NCBI GenBank assembly: GCA_016711435.1 | Contig: JADJSY010000085.1 | Location: 1 to 64,000 of the forward strand | Direction of reading: 5' to 3' | Length of the DNA: 64,000 nucleotides | From: Lewinellaceae bacterium | GTDB taxonomy: Bacteria; Bacteroidota; Bacteroidia; Chitinophagales; Saprospiraceae | In this document: positions 30,446 through 39,986 of the stretch, in pieces | Layout: each line of letters opens with the position of its first letter | How positions within the stretch are numbered: the first letter of the stretch is position 1 | The notes under the pieces: model-generated | What the model was told of the DNA's origin: nothing | Databases searched by the model: none | The model's input: only the letters and a program-made list of their open reading frames with translations | Position numbers and translations under genes: made by a program

Positions 30446-30545
30446 CTCTCGATTCCAGGCCTGAAAAACGATGCCAAAACCAGAAAAGCCGCCAAATAGG
30501 ATATCTCTCACGCTCTCACGTCTCACCTCTCACCTCTCACTTCTT
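30446..30545 (+). repeat. About 95-bp repeat, copy 1
   Basis: A head CGATTCCAGGCCTGAAAAAC, a middle with AAAGCCGCCAAA, and a tail of CTCTCACGTCTCACCTCTC words. It ends 5 bp before the hydroxylase ATG. Copy 2 (inverted) follows the same gene and copy 3 (direct) precedes the LytS-type kinase. Confidence 0.75.
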
Positions 30546-30550
30546 ACATT

Positions 30551-31336
30551 ATGTTCGACCCAACCCAATTCACACGCGCACATTGGCTGCTTTCGCCGCT
30601 GGTTATTTTTGGCCGCTACGCAGTCATGTGTATTATCTGCTATCTGATCTTCTATATCTGGAAACGTCGGATTTGGCTGTACCGGAAAATTCAGCATAAG
30701 TTTCCGCAAGGCGCTGATTATCAACGGGAAATAGGATATTCAGCACTTACCTCCATTATTTTTGGCGCAATCTCCTGGCTTTTGCTCGGCACCTCGCTAC
30801 GCCAGTACACGCAGTTTTATACGGATGTCCATCAATATGGAATAGTTTGGCTGATCGCCAGTATTCCCCTGACCCTGCTGGTGCACGATGCTTATTTTTA
30901 TTGGTTGCATCGCTGGATGCACCAACCCAAATGGTACCGCCTCATCCACCTGACGCACCACAAATCGGTGAACCCTTCTCCCTGGGCTGCTTATGCTTTC
31001 CACCCCATCGAGGCGTTGCTGGAAGCGGGAATTTTGCCTGTTTTACTGATTTTTATACCGCTGCATCCCATCTCTTTCTTTGGATTTATTACCTTGATGC
31101 TGCTTTTCAACGTGTACGGCCATTTGGGCTACGAGTTGTTCAGCAGAAAAACCTACGAACACCCTATTGGCCGCTGGCTGAATTCATCGGTACACCACAA
31201 CCTGCACCACGAAAAGTTCAACGGCAATTTTGGACTTTATTTTACCATCTGGGATCGCCTTTGCGGAACGCTCCGGGAAGACAGCCTCGACAAAATCGAG
31301 GAGGTACACGGACGGGTGAGAGAAGTGAGAGGGTGA
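30551..31336 (+). CDS. Fatty acid hydroxylase / sterol desaturase superfamily protein
   Basis: A 261-residue integral-membrane di-iron enzyme that would hydroxylate or desaturate a lipid. It shows the His clusters of the family: HDAYFYWLHRWMH (about residues 112-124), HLTHHKSVNP (about 134-143) and HHNLHHEKFNGNFGLYFTIW (about 217-236). Four or five membrane helices surround them. The last residues (GRVREVRG) and the stop are encoded by the inverted repeat copy at 31315-31405, so the native C-terminus may have been slightly altered by it. Confidence 0.9.
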   Translation: MFDPTQFTRAHWLLSPLVIFGRYAVMCIICYLIFYIWKRRIWLYRKIQHKFPQGADYQREIGYSALTSIIFGAISWLLLGTSLRQYTQFYTDVHQYGIVWLIASIPLTLLVHDAYFYWLHRWMHQPKWYRLIHLTHHKSVNPSPWAAYAFHPIEALLEAGILPVLLIFIPLHPISFFGFITLMLLFNVYGHLGYELFSRKTYEHPIGRWLNSSVHHNLHHEKFNGNFGLYFTIWDRLCGTLREDSLDKIEEVHGRVREVRG

Positions 31337-31405
31337 GACGTGAGAGGGTCCCTCTTGGCGGCTCTTATGGTTTGGGCTTGGGTTTTTCAGGCCGTAAATC
31401 GTGAG
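31315..31405 (-). repeat. About 95-bp repeat, copy 2 (inverted)
   Basis: Reverse complement of copy 1: GGTGAGAGAAGTGAGAGGG words, then GGCGGCTCTTATGG, then GGGTTTTTCAGGCCGTAAAT. It overlaps the 3' end of the hydroxylase gene. A GTGTTTN array (31405-31435) follows directly. Confidence 0.75.
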
Positions 31406-31580
31406 TGGTGTTTAGTGTATGGTGTTTGGTGTTTCGAGGGCTTCGAGTTTGGCAGTAGTTGAGATTTTGGTCGAATTTTCAAATGCAAACATTAAGTACC
31501 CATCACACAAAATACCCAAAATTCCAACATAAGCCCCGACACTAAACTCCACGCAACACACATTATTAATACATTTTTCC

Positions 31581-33161
31581 ATGCAACGCAACACCCTCCT
31601 GCTCCTTTTTTTATTATCCGGACTGTACAGCCTCCGCGCTCAAACCGTCAACTGGGCCAATGATATCGCGCCTATTTTGTATGAAAACTGCACCAAATGT
31701 CACCGGGAAGCCGGGCTGGGGCATTTTTCGCTGGTCGGCTACGGCAACGCTTTCTCCAAACGTCTCTCCATCCGGGAAGAGACCGGCGCGCGGCGCATGC
31801 CACCCTGGAAACCCGACCCCACATACCGGCAATATGCCCATGAAAACCGGCTGAGCGATGCCGAGATACAACTGATCGACGATTGGGTCGAGGCCGGCGC
31901 GCCCTCCGGCGATCTCAGCCAGGCGCCACCTGATCCGGTGTTTACACAGGGTTCCTCCATCGGCGAACCGGATCATTTCCTGACCACCCCGTTTTACACC
32001 GTAACGGCTACGGATGATGAATACCGCTGTTTTGTTATTCCCAATGGCCTCAACCAGGTATCATACCTCCGGGGACTGGAGGCGATTCCCGGCAACCATG
32101 AAGTGGTACACCATATCCTGATTTACGAAGATGTCACCGGACAAGCGCAAATTCTTGATAATCAAACGCCAATGAAGCATGGATATGTCAATTTCGGCGG
32201 CCCTGGCGTCAGCGGGCGCCCGACTGGTCGGCGCCTGGGTGCCCGGCGCACAAACCACCCTTTTGCCGCCGTTCATGGGCGTAAAACTGACGCCTGGCGC
32301 CGACCTTATCGTTCAAATGCACTACCCGAAAGGTGTAACCGGCATGAGCGATATGACTATGCTGAACTTCTTTTTTACGCCGGGCAACCAGAATATCCGG
32401 GAAGTGTCGCTAGATCCATTTATCAATCATTTTCCTTTTTCTCTGCAAAACGGGCCGCTGTTTATTCCCGCCAATACTACCAGAACGTTTCATGCGAAAT
32501 TTACCGCGCCCCAAAAAGGTTCTCTTATCAGTGTAGCCCCACACATGCACCTGATCGGGCGCAACATTACCTCCTTCGCGGTCACCCCACAGGGCGATAC
32601 CATTCCGTTTGTCCGCATCAACGACTGGGACTTTCACTGGCAGGGCAGGTACACTTTTCAGCACGTTCAGCCTATCCCATCCGGCACGGTGCTGCATGCC
32701 TACGCCACGTATGACAATACGTCCGACAATCCGCACCAACCCAGCGACCCACCCCAGGATGTGTCCAGCGGAGAAGCCACCACGGATGAAATGATGATCA
32801 TCTATTTTGCCTATATGAGTTACCAGACCGGCGACGAAAATATTTTGCTCGACAGTACCCTGCTGAGTACTTCCACGTCACCATTTATTGAAAATGAGGT
32901 AATTGGAAAAGTTGTGCTTTTCCCAAATCCTGTACAAAATTGGCTGGATATTCAATTCGACCTGGCTGAAAAAACAAGTGTGCGAATCCATATTATCGAC
33001 CACACCGGCAAAATAATTCAATTTGGAAATGAACACCGGAACTGGCGCCGGGTACGCACCGCCAAAAAATAGATGTCAGCACTTTGCCGCCGGGTGTCTA
33101 CTTCGTTGAAATTCAAAGCGCCCATACCGCTAAGGCGGCGGGGAAATTTGTGAAAACGTGA
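31581..33161 (+). CDS. Heme c / copper monooxygenase-like secreted protein with T9SS domain (two frameshifts)
   Basis: A periplasmic or surface redox protein. After a signal peptide (MQRNTLLLLFLLSGLYSLRA) a cytochrome c-like segment has one heme motif CTKCH (about residue 37). The central part resembles the copper type II ascorbate-dependent monooxygenase fold, with candidate copper ligands in EVVHHILIY, VQMHYPKG and APHMHLIGRN. The C-terminus is a T9SS domain (FPNPVQNWLDIQFDL, ending GVYFVEIQSA). Frame changes lie near 32195 and 33050. The natural stop is TGA at 33159-33161, which begins the next repeat. Substrate unknown. Confidence 0.8.
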
Positions 33162-33256
33162 ATTGTGTTTATCGTGTTTAGTGTGTGGTGTTTAGTGTTT
33201 AGGGGGCATCCGAACGCGAAGCCCGCGAAGGACACCACACACCAAACACAATTCAC
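33162..33256. repeat. Inverted GTGTTTN arrays
   Basis: ATTGTGTTTATCGTGTTTAG words (33160-33201) face GACACCACACACCAAACACA (33231-33253). The left arm begins at the stop codon of the preceding gene. Confidence 0.75.
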
Positions 33257-33350
33257 GATTCCAGGCCTGAAAACGCAAGATCAAACCATCAGAGCCGCTA
33301 AGGGCTCTCTCACTTCTCACCTTCTCACTTCTCTCTCACTTCTCTCTTTC
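33253..33350 (+). repeat. About 95-bp repeat, copy 3
   Basis: CACGATTCCAGGCCTGAAAA, a middle with AGAGCCGCTAAGGGC, then CTCTCACTTCTCACCTTCTC words, ending at the base before the kinase ATG (33351). Same orientation as copy 1. Confidence 0.75.
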
Positions 33351-34360
33351 ATGCTCAACACCCTCCTCTCCGGCCGGGGCCGTCTCATCGTCCACCTCAC
33401 AGGTTGGTTACTGGTTTCGCTGGTGACCTTCTACCTGATTTCGGGCTTGAGGCCGCCGGGTGAAGCATTGGCGCGTACCGTGATGAATATGAGTTTTCCG
33501 GCAGCGCTTTTTTATATCAACGCCAAAATAGTTGTTAACCGCTTTTTCGAGACCCATCGATACGGACGCTGGGCTTTTTGGAGCCTGATCCTTTGGCTGG
33601 GTACCGCCTGGATACGGGTGTTGACGGAGTTGTGGACGTTTGGCGGCAATGTTTTCAGCAAACAGAATATCCTGCCAGACGACCGGGGCTACCGCATGTT
33701 CTTTGTGACGGCGCTGATTTATTTTATTCTGATGATTTTCAGCGCTTTATATCAATTGCTGGAAAATCGCCGGGAAATAGAGGCCCGGCACACCCAGGCC
33801 CGGTTGAATTTTCTGAAAGCCCAGATCAATCCGCATTTCCTGTTTAATACGCTGAACAATATTTACTCGGCAGCTGTGCTGCAACACCCGCGCACAGCGG
33901 ATATGGTGTTGCGGCTGAGCGATCTGCTGCGTTATGTCACGTATGACGGACAAGCGGAGCGGGTGCCGATTCACAAGGAAATTGCTCAAATGCGGGCATA
34001 TATCGACCTGTTTCAATTGAAATCGGAAAACCCCTTGTCAATTCGTTTTGAGGTGGAAGGCGATCTCCAAAATGGTGAAATTGAACCGCTGCTACTCTTA
34101 CCTTTGGTGGAAAATGCCTTGAAACACGGTGACCTGGAGGAGCATCCTGCGGGTTACTTGCACATTTTGCTGCGCAAGGAAACGCAAAGCGCCTGTTTTT
34201 CAGGGTAGAAAATTCTTTCAACCCCGCCGACGAACAAAAAGATGAAGTGGGCGGGGTAGGACTGGACAATATTCGCCAGCGCCTGGAACTGAATTACCCG
34301 GGGCGTTACCGCCTGGAAATCAGGCAGGAGGAGGGGCGGTTTGTGTCTGTGCTGGAAATT
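33351..34360 (+). CDS. LytS/YehU-type sensor histidine kinase (one frameshift)
   Basis: A membrane histidine kinase of the His_kinase/LytS class. Four hydrophobic segments span about residues 12-130 (HLTGWLLVSLVTFYLI and others). The phosphoacceptor box is INPHFLFNTLNNIYSA (about 160-175) and an ATPase N-box reads LLPLVENALKHG (about 250-261). A frame change near 34195 is followed by GVGLDNIRQRLELNYPG, the G-box end. Translation then runs into a 21-base G run at 34361, so the true stop is not certain. It pairs with the LytTR regulator that follows. Confidence 0.85.
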
Positions 34361-34381
34361 GGGGGGGGGGGGGGGGGGGGG
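34361..34381. other. 21-base poly-G run
   Basis: Twenty-one consecutive G lie at the 3' end of the kinase gene, immediately followed by ACCCCACCCC. It is unlike anything else in the window and is most simply an assembly or base-calling artefact, though a contingency tract is possible. Confidence 0.9.
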
Positions 34382-34426
34382 ACCCCACCCCTTTCCAACT
34401 ATTCCATTTAAATTAATACCTTTTAT

Positions 34427-35127
34427 ATGAATCTCCGCTGCTTACTCGTCGACGACGAACACTTTGCCCTGCGTTGCTCGAAAAAATTCATTGCCGACAC
34501 GCCCGGCCTGGAACTCGTTGCGGCCTGCAAAAGTCCGATCCGTGCGGTAGAAGTCCTGCAAAGCGAACCGGTCGATTTGCTGTTTCTCGATATTCAGATG
34601 CCCATTCTGAGCGGTACCAACCTGCTGCGTACCATTTCGCGCAAACCGGTAACCATTTTCACAACGGCTTATCCGCAACACGCCGTAGAGGCTTTCGACC
34701 TGAATGCCGTAGATTATCTGCTCAAGCCATTTGGTTTCGAGCGTTTTACGCAGGCCGTTGAAAAAGCCCGCATCCTGCTCCGGCAACAAAACAGCGACCT
34801 GCAAGGCAAACCCGAGGGCCATATCTCCGTTAAAGCCGACCGGAAATGGGTGAAAATCGCCATCGCCGAGATCCGTTACATCGAGGGCTGGAAAGAATAC
34901 GTCAAAATTTTTACGGATCACGAAAGGGTGATTACGCTGGAAAGCCTCAACAACCTAGAAAACCCTTGCCCGCCACCCATTTTCTGCGGGTGCACAAATC
35001 ATATATTGTGGCCAAAGACCGGGTGCAAAAAATGGATGGAGAGGAACTGGTTTTGAGCGAAAATACCCGCATTCCGGTTGCCAGGGCACGAAAACGCGAA
35101 GTGCTGGACGCCTTGTTTGTGGGGTGA
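34427..35127 (+). CDS. LytTR-family response regulator (one frameshift)
   Basis: The partner of the LytS-type kinase. The receiver domain has the acidic pair in RCLLVDDEHFALRC, the phosphoacceptor Asp in PVDLLFLDIQMPILSG (about residue 53) and the conserved Lys in DYLLKPFGFERF (about 104). A frame change near 34960 separates it from the rest of the LytTR DNA-binding domain, which reads FLRVHKSYIVAKDRVQ and ENTRIPVARARKREVLDAL. About 233 residues joined. Confidence 0.9.
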
Positions 35128-35337
35128 GGTTAACCTATAAATTTGGGTATTGTCGGATTCAAATAGTTGGAGATTCCCGGTGAGCGGGCGAAAAAAGATT
35201 TTGGCTCCGGTAACATTTATCACCTTGCCTGTTCTTGATTATATGCGAATTTTACACCTGAATCCAAGTTGTGGGAGTTATGTCAAAAGGATCGAGTGTA
35301 ATAAGATGCCAAATTATACTTGGTTATTTCGGTGCGG

Positions 35338-35370
35338 AACTTCCCGAAAGTTTAAAACTTTCGGGAAGTT
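35338..35370. repeat. 33-nt palindrome, copy 1
   Basis: AACTTCCCGAAAGTTT, one A, then its exact reverse complement. The same 33 bases (and 4 more on the right) occur inside the IcmF coding region at 54068-54100. The rest of the 35128-35474 spacer contains only this and the array below. Confidence 0.9.
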
Positions 35371-35406
35371 GGAGGTATCGCGAAACTAATACAAATCCTG
35401 ACCGAT

Positions 35407-35463
35407 TTAGATGTAAATACTTGATTCCCAACACTAATAACCAATAACTAATAACGGATAACT
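35407..35463 (+). repeat. Head plus TAATAAC array, copy B
   Basis: GTAAATACTTGATTCCCAAC (35409 on, degenerate head) then ACTAATAACCAATAACTAATAACGG-type words, ending 11 bp before the rhodanese ATG. Confidence 0.6.
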
Positions 35464-35474
35464 ACATTAGCACC

Positions 35475-35855
35475 ATGCATAAAATACTTTTTTCATTGCT
35501 GTTTTTCGCGGCCTGTACCCAACAAAATCCGGCGCAATCCAATGTGGATGCTGCACAGTTGGAACAAATGCTACAGAAAGACCCTTTATTACAATTAGTT
35601 GATTTGCGCACCCCGGCGGAGTTGCAGCAAACCGGCAAAATCGAAGGCGCCAGGGTCATCAATTTCACCAGCGCGGATTTTCAAACCCAAATTGCCAGGC
35701 TGGATGAAGAAAAACCAGTGATCGTATATTGTGCGGCGGGCAGCCGCAGCCCCCGTGCCGCCCAACAAATGACCAAAATGGGTTTTAAAAAAGTGTATGA
35801 TTACAAGGGCGGCATGAACGACTGGCTTTCAAAGGGCAAAAAAACAGTTCGATAA
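35475..35855 (+). CDS. Periplasmic rhodanese-like sulfurtransferase
   Basis: A 126-residue single-domain rhodanese, predicted lipoprotein (FSLLFFAACTQQNPA, lipobox Cys about residue 14). The active-site loop is VIVYCAAGSRSPRAA with the catalytic Cys about residue 79, and the domain starts LLQLVDLRTPAEL. It would carry sulfane sulfur as a persulfide. It is 3 bp upstream of the diheme cytochrome gene and clearly in one operon with it and the DsrE-like gene. Confidence 0.88.
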   Translation: MHKILFSLLFFAACTQQNPAQSNVDAAQLEQMLQKDPLLQLVDLRTPAELQQTGKIEGARVINFTSADFQTQIARLDEEKPVIVYCAAGSRSPRAAQQMTKMGFKKVYDYKGGMNDWLSKGKKTVR

Positions 35856-35858
35856 ATC

Positions 35859-37016
35859 ATGGAAAGCGGTAATTATTATTTCCCCGTCATGTGGTTGGTC
35901 ATTATAGCCCTGGTTGTCGGCATCCTGGCGGCCAGCGGAAGCATCGGTCTGTTCCAAAAGCAGGTCAGCACTGATCCCCTGGTTCAGGCAAAAGGCGCAC
36001 GGCAACTGTTCTTTCTAAAACAAGTGCGCTGGATACTCTGGGGCCTGGTCAGTCTGCTTACTTTGGGCGGTGTTTATGCCTGGAATATGTACCAAACGAC
36101 TGAAAAACAGGCTGTTGCAGCAGCGCGTAAGGGACTTGTTCCCGCTTATGAAAAAGGTAAATTGTGGGAAGCGCCCGATCCGTACCTGGCTGCAACCGAC
36201 CCGGAAGCCGAGCTGATCCGGTACGGCCGCGACCTGATCAGTCATACGCAGGATTATTTTGGTGAAAACGGCCTGGTGCGGCCGGGCAGCATCAACGGAA
36301 TGAATTGCCAGAACTGCCACCTCGAAGCCGGCAGTAAACCATTTGGCAATAATTATTTTGCCGTTCAAAGCACCTACCCACAACAACGCGCCCGATCCGG
36401 GTCGCTGGAAACGATCCCCAAACGGGTGAATGACTGTTTCGAGCGCAGCCTGAACGGCGAAGCCCTCGACACGACCAGCCGTGAAATGTCGGCCATTGTG
36501 GCCTATCTGCGCTGGCTGGGCACAGGTATTCCCAAAGGCGAAAAACCCAAAGGCGCCGGGCTGATGGAAGTTCCTTTCCTCGGCCGGGCAGCCGACCCGC
36601 TGAAAGGCCAATGGGTGTATCAGACCAAGTGCGCCTCCTGTCACGGCGCCAACGGCCAAGGATTGCCCATGCCGGAAAGCGCCCGCACCTATCCACCACT
36701 GTGGGGTGATAAAAGTTATAATGAAGCGGCAGGGCTGTTTCGAATGTCCCGTTTTGCCGGTTATGTAAAAGCAAACATGCCTTTCGGCGCCAGCTTTCAA
36801 AATCCCCAACTCAGCGACGAGGAAGCCTGGGATGTGGCGGCTTTTATCAATTCGCAACCGCGACCCAAACACCCTTTCCTGCAAACGGACTGGCCCGATA
36901 TTTCAAAAAAACCGTACGATCATCCGTTCGGGCCATACACCGATTCTTTTCCCGAAATACAGCATAAATACGGACCTTTCGAACCCATTGTGGCCTTTTA
37001 CAAACGTCCTAAATAA
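35859..37016 (+). CDS. Membrane-anchored diheme c-type cytochrome, TsdA/SoxA-like
   Basis: A 385-residue protein with two N-terminal membrane helices (VMWLVIIALVVGILAASG and WILWGLVSLLTLGGVYAW) and two heme c domains: CQNCH (about residue 150) and CASCH (about 258). Between them RSGSLETIPKRVNDCFERSL and TTSREMSAIVAYLRWLG resemble thiosulfate dehydrogenase (TsdA) and related SoxA-like cytochromes. Expected activity is electron withdrawal from thiosulfate or another sulfur compound in the periplasm. Assignment to TsdA itself is inference from these segments and the rhodanese and DsrE neighbours. Confidence 0.8.
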   Translation: MESGNYYFPVMWLVIIALVVGILAASGSIGLFQKQVSTDPLVQAKGARQLFFLKQVRWILWGLVSLLTLGGVYAWNMYQTTEKQAVAAARKGLVPAYEKGKLWEAPDPYLAATDPEAELIRYGRDLISHTQDYFGENGLVRPGSINGMNCQNCHLEAGSKPFGNNYFAVQSTYPQQRARSGSLETIPKRVNDCFERSLNGEALDTTSREMSAIVAYLRWLGTGIPKGEKPKGAGLMEVPFLGRAADPLKGQWVYQTKCASCHGANGQGLPMPESARTYPPLWGDKSYNEAAGLFRMSRFAGYVKANMPFGASFQNPQLSDEEAWDVAAFINSQPRPKHPFLQTDWPDISKKPYDHPFGPYTDSFPEIQHKYGPFEPIVAFYKRPK

Positions 37017-37022
37017 AACAAC

Positions 37023-37454
37023 ATGAAAAAAACAACCTTCTTGCTCGCATTCCTGGTGTTTGCTACTGCCGCGCAGGCGCAGTCCGATGAAAATGTAGTG
37101 GTCAGCACTAAAAAACACAAGATGATCATTCAACTCACCAGCAGTGACACCACAGCACAAAAATCGCTTGTCAAACAGTTGGGCAACATCCTGCGCGCCG
37201 CCCCGAACACCAAAATAGAAGTGGTATGCCACAACAACGGCATCACTTTTCTGCAAACTGCTACCACTAAACACGCCGCTCAAATCCGGGAACTCAGCGC
37301 CCGGGGCGTCGATTTTGTGGCCTGCGAAAATACCATGCGCGACCGCAAAGTCAAACGGGAAGAACTGCTCGGCGAATGCCGCACCGTGCCTGCCGGCGTG
37401 GTGGAAATCATGCTGAAACAGGAGAAAAAGTGGTCGTATTTGAAGGCTGGGTGA
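37023..37454 (+). CDS. Exported DsrE/DsrF-like protein
   Basis: A 143-residue protein with a signal peptide (MKKTTFLLAFLVFATAAQA) and a DsrE-like fold: VVSTKKHKMIIQLTSSDTT, then KIEVVCHNNGITFL, then LSARGVDFVACENTMRDR. The Cys in VVCHNNG and in VACENT are candidate sulfur carriers. DsrE proteins bind and relay sulfur in oxidation pathways; a periplasmic form beside rhodanese and cytochrome fits a sulfur-handling module. It starts 6 bp after the cytochrome stop. Confidence 0.8.
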   Translation: MKKTTFLLAFLVFATAAQAQSDENVVVSTKKHKMIIQLTSSDTTAQKSLVKQLGNILRAAPNTKIEVVCHNNGITFLQTATTKHAAQIRELSARGVDFVACENTMRDRKVKREELLGECRTVPAGVVEIMLKQEKKWSYLKAG

Positions 37455-37529
37455 AATAAATGAAAGGGCAAAATTGCAATATGAGTCAGGATTTTGCCTA
37501 AAACGGCCACAAAAAGGTCAAACTCTTAT

Positions 37530-37627
37530 TTATTGATGATTGCTTATTGACAATTGATGATTTTTGATGTGCGAAGATGCCACCTTACATCAAAAATCAT
37601 CAATTGTCAATAAGCAATCATCAATAA
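37530..37627. repeat. Perfect 41-bp inverted repeat
   Basis: 37530-37570 is the exact reverse complement of 37587-37627, with a 16-nt loop. The arm is built of ATTGATGATTGCTTATTGAC-like words. It lies between the convergent DsrE-like and CotH genes and could serve as a bidirectional terminator. Confidence 0.92.
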
Positions 37628-37693
37628 AATTGTGCCGGTGCGTACTAAGAGTCGCTACAAAAAATCCAGATGACTCATATTTGCCCCTTGCCC

Positions 37694-39948
37694 TTTCACT
37701 AATTCCCCACCATTAACTTCATCGCCCTGCCTCCCGCACAGTGTACATGCCTGCCGGGCGACCGTACCTGGACTGTCATTTGAGATTCCTCTGTATCGAC
37801 TCTTGCACCAGGCGACCCATACGATCAATACTTGCACCCGACCCAGCGGCGCGTCCGATTGCAGCGTACAGGCATCGGAGGCGGGGTTGGGTACCAGCGC
37901 TAACACGGCGCGCTCCGGCGACTGCGTGGATGTAGTAGAGTTAAAATCATCGAACGTTACCGGCATGAAGGTGAAAGGCCCGACACCGTTCGGGTACCGG
38001 CCAAACGAAATATCGGGTTGCTGCGGGCCGAAAGACAGGCTGTCCAGCACCGTTCCGGCGCCATCGGAGAGCATGATAAACTCGCCTCCCGCACTCAACT
38101 TGAAATTGGCGTGATAGGGACCCTGCAATTGATCTTCATCGAGCCAAACAATCAAAAAGCCGTTGCCGGGGATAGAAACACCGGCCGGGAAAGGCCATTT
38201 GGTCGGGTTGTCCGCTTTGTCGGTGAGGTACAGCCCGGTCAGGTTGACCGGAGTAGCGGTATTGTTATACAGTTCGAGCCAGTCCTCATTTTCCCCTGCT
38301 TCGTCGGTGGCGCCGGCGCCGTTGTCGGCCAGAAACTCATTGATCACCACATCGCCGGCATTCGGCAAAGGGGCTGGCTGGAAACGCTGAAAATTCGTGT
38401 TCGGCGCGCCGGTGCGAAACGGCCCGCCTGGGCATTTTCAGCATAGATGTAGTATTGCGCTTTCAAGCCGTTTATCGGGAAATCGCCGCCAAATACGCCG
38501 TCGCCTGCCGCCCCGTCGTGGTGTTGCCCATCGTCGAAGAGCGGCGTTTTTTGAAAAACAGCGGAAGTATCGAAACGCCAGGCCAATACGGCGCTGCTGC
38601 TGTTTTGAATCAGGGCATTGACTTGCACGGTATTGGCTACGGTGGTTGTAATATTGGAAATAACAGGCGGCTCGGGCGTGATATTGCTGTTGCTGCTCAG
38701 GAAAGTGCTGCGGGCGTCCATCAAATCCGTCAGGCCGGGAATCGTGGAAAAACCGCCGCTGCCGCCATTGTTAATCGTCTGATTTACATTGTTTTGGAAT
38801 GCCGTAAAAGAGTAAAATTTCTTGGTGTCATTTTGAACGTCGCTGCTGATGACGGACTGTAATGCCACCGCGCGCGCAGCGTAGGCGCCGGTGCTGAAAT
38901 TTTCTTCCAGGATGGTGCGCAGGTGCGCCAGGTACATCCGTTTCCAGGTCGGGTTGGCCAGCAATTGTTTGATGAGTGGCCGGTTGTTATTGGTCGACTG
39001 AATCAAAGGGTCCATTTGTTTCATCTGCGCCAGGCTGAGCATACCGCTGCCGCCGGGGCTGAGCAAGGGGAAAGCGCCGAAATTCATGTTCAGGTCCCAG
39101 GAAACGGGCACAAAACGATTGTTTTCATCCAGATACAGGTAGTAATTCTGTGCAAATGCGCCGGTATAGGAATCGAGGTTGACGGTTGTATTGTTGAAGG
39201 CCAGCATCCAAAGCACCCTGTCCACATCGAGCACCTGTTCGGCGCCGGCGGGATGGTTTTTGAGCGTGTCCATCAGCGTCAGCAATTCGCGCCAGCCGTA
39301 GTCCGAACGCATATCGTATTTGTTGTAGTAAAAAGCGCTGTCGGCGCTGGAATACACCAGATCGGGATAATTGCCGCCTGTGCCAGGCCCGGCAAAATCT
39401 TCCGGGTTGCATTTCACAAAGGGGTTGTTGCCATCGGTGTAAAAATGTTTTTTTACAAAACGTTTGTTGATGCTTTCCACATTGGTGTACACCCCGAAAT
39501 ACGTGCCGTTGAGCCATAGTTTGGCGTGATTGGCCTGTGGCGCGTCCATGTATTGCCGCAATATTTCATACGACAGCGCTTCCCGCACAAACGTAGGGTC
39601 GGCAAAACAATTGGACAGTTTGACGTCCTCATAACCCTGGTAGTTCTGGCTTTTCCGCACAAAATCAAGTTCGATGTGCAGCGGATTTTTGGCATTGTCG
39701 TCGTTGTACGAACTATTGCCCTTGTATTTCACGCCGCAACTGTCAAACATCTGTCCGTTGATCTCCACCGACTGCACCAGCAGGTAATCGCCCTGGTCAA
39801 TGGCTTTTAGCGAATCGAGCAGGTGATCCCAGTTGTTTTGATAAAAAGTGACCCTGATTTCCTGGATACTACCTGCATCATACAGACCCTGGGCCTGCAC
39901 AACATTTGAACACAACAATAACAACAGCAAAAAACCTGGAAGACGCAT
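37694..39948 (-). CDS. CotH-kinase-family secreted protein with lamin-tail and T9SS domains (frameshifted near C-terminus)
   Basis: A surface or secreted protein with an atypical protein-kinase fold first known from spore coat CotH. Signal peptide MRLPGFLLLLLLCSNVVQA. The CotH domain spans about residues 25-350 (CGVKYKGNSSYNDDNAKNP; FVPVSWDLNMNFGAFPL). An Ig-like part follows, then a lamin-tail domain (NEDWLELYNNTATPVNLTG) and a T9SS end (ALVPNPASDACTLQ). The frame changes near 38360 and twice near 37720-37830; the natural stop is about 37694. In the motif WDxDxxFG the second acidic residue is Asn here, unlike the next gene. Its neighbours are a second CotH, DUF4956 and VTC. Confidence 0.85.
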
Positions 39949-39986
39949 TTTTTTAATGATGAATGATAAATGATAAACGATGAATT

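Noticed and set aside
30156..30464. Overlapping plus- and minus-strand frames of about 100 codons between the lipoprotein and the hydroxylase
   Set aside because: Both are built largely from repeat words and show no protein-like conservation pattern.
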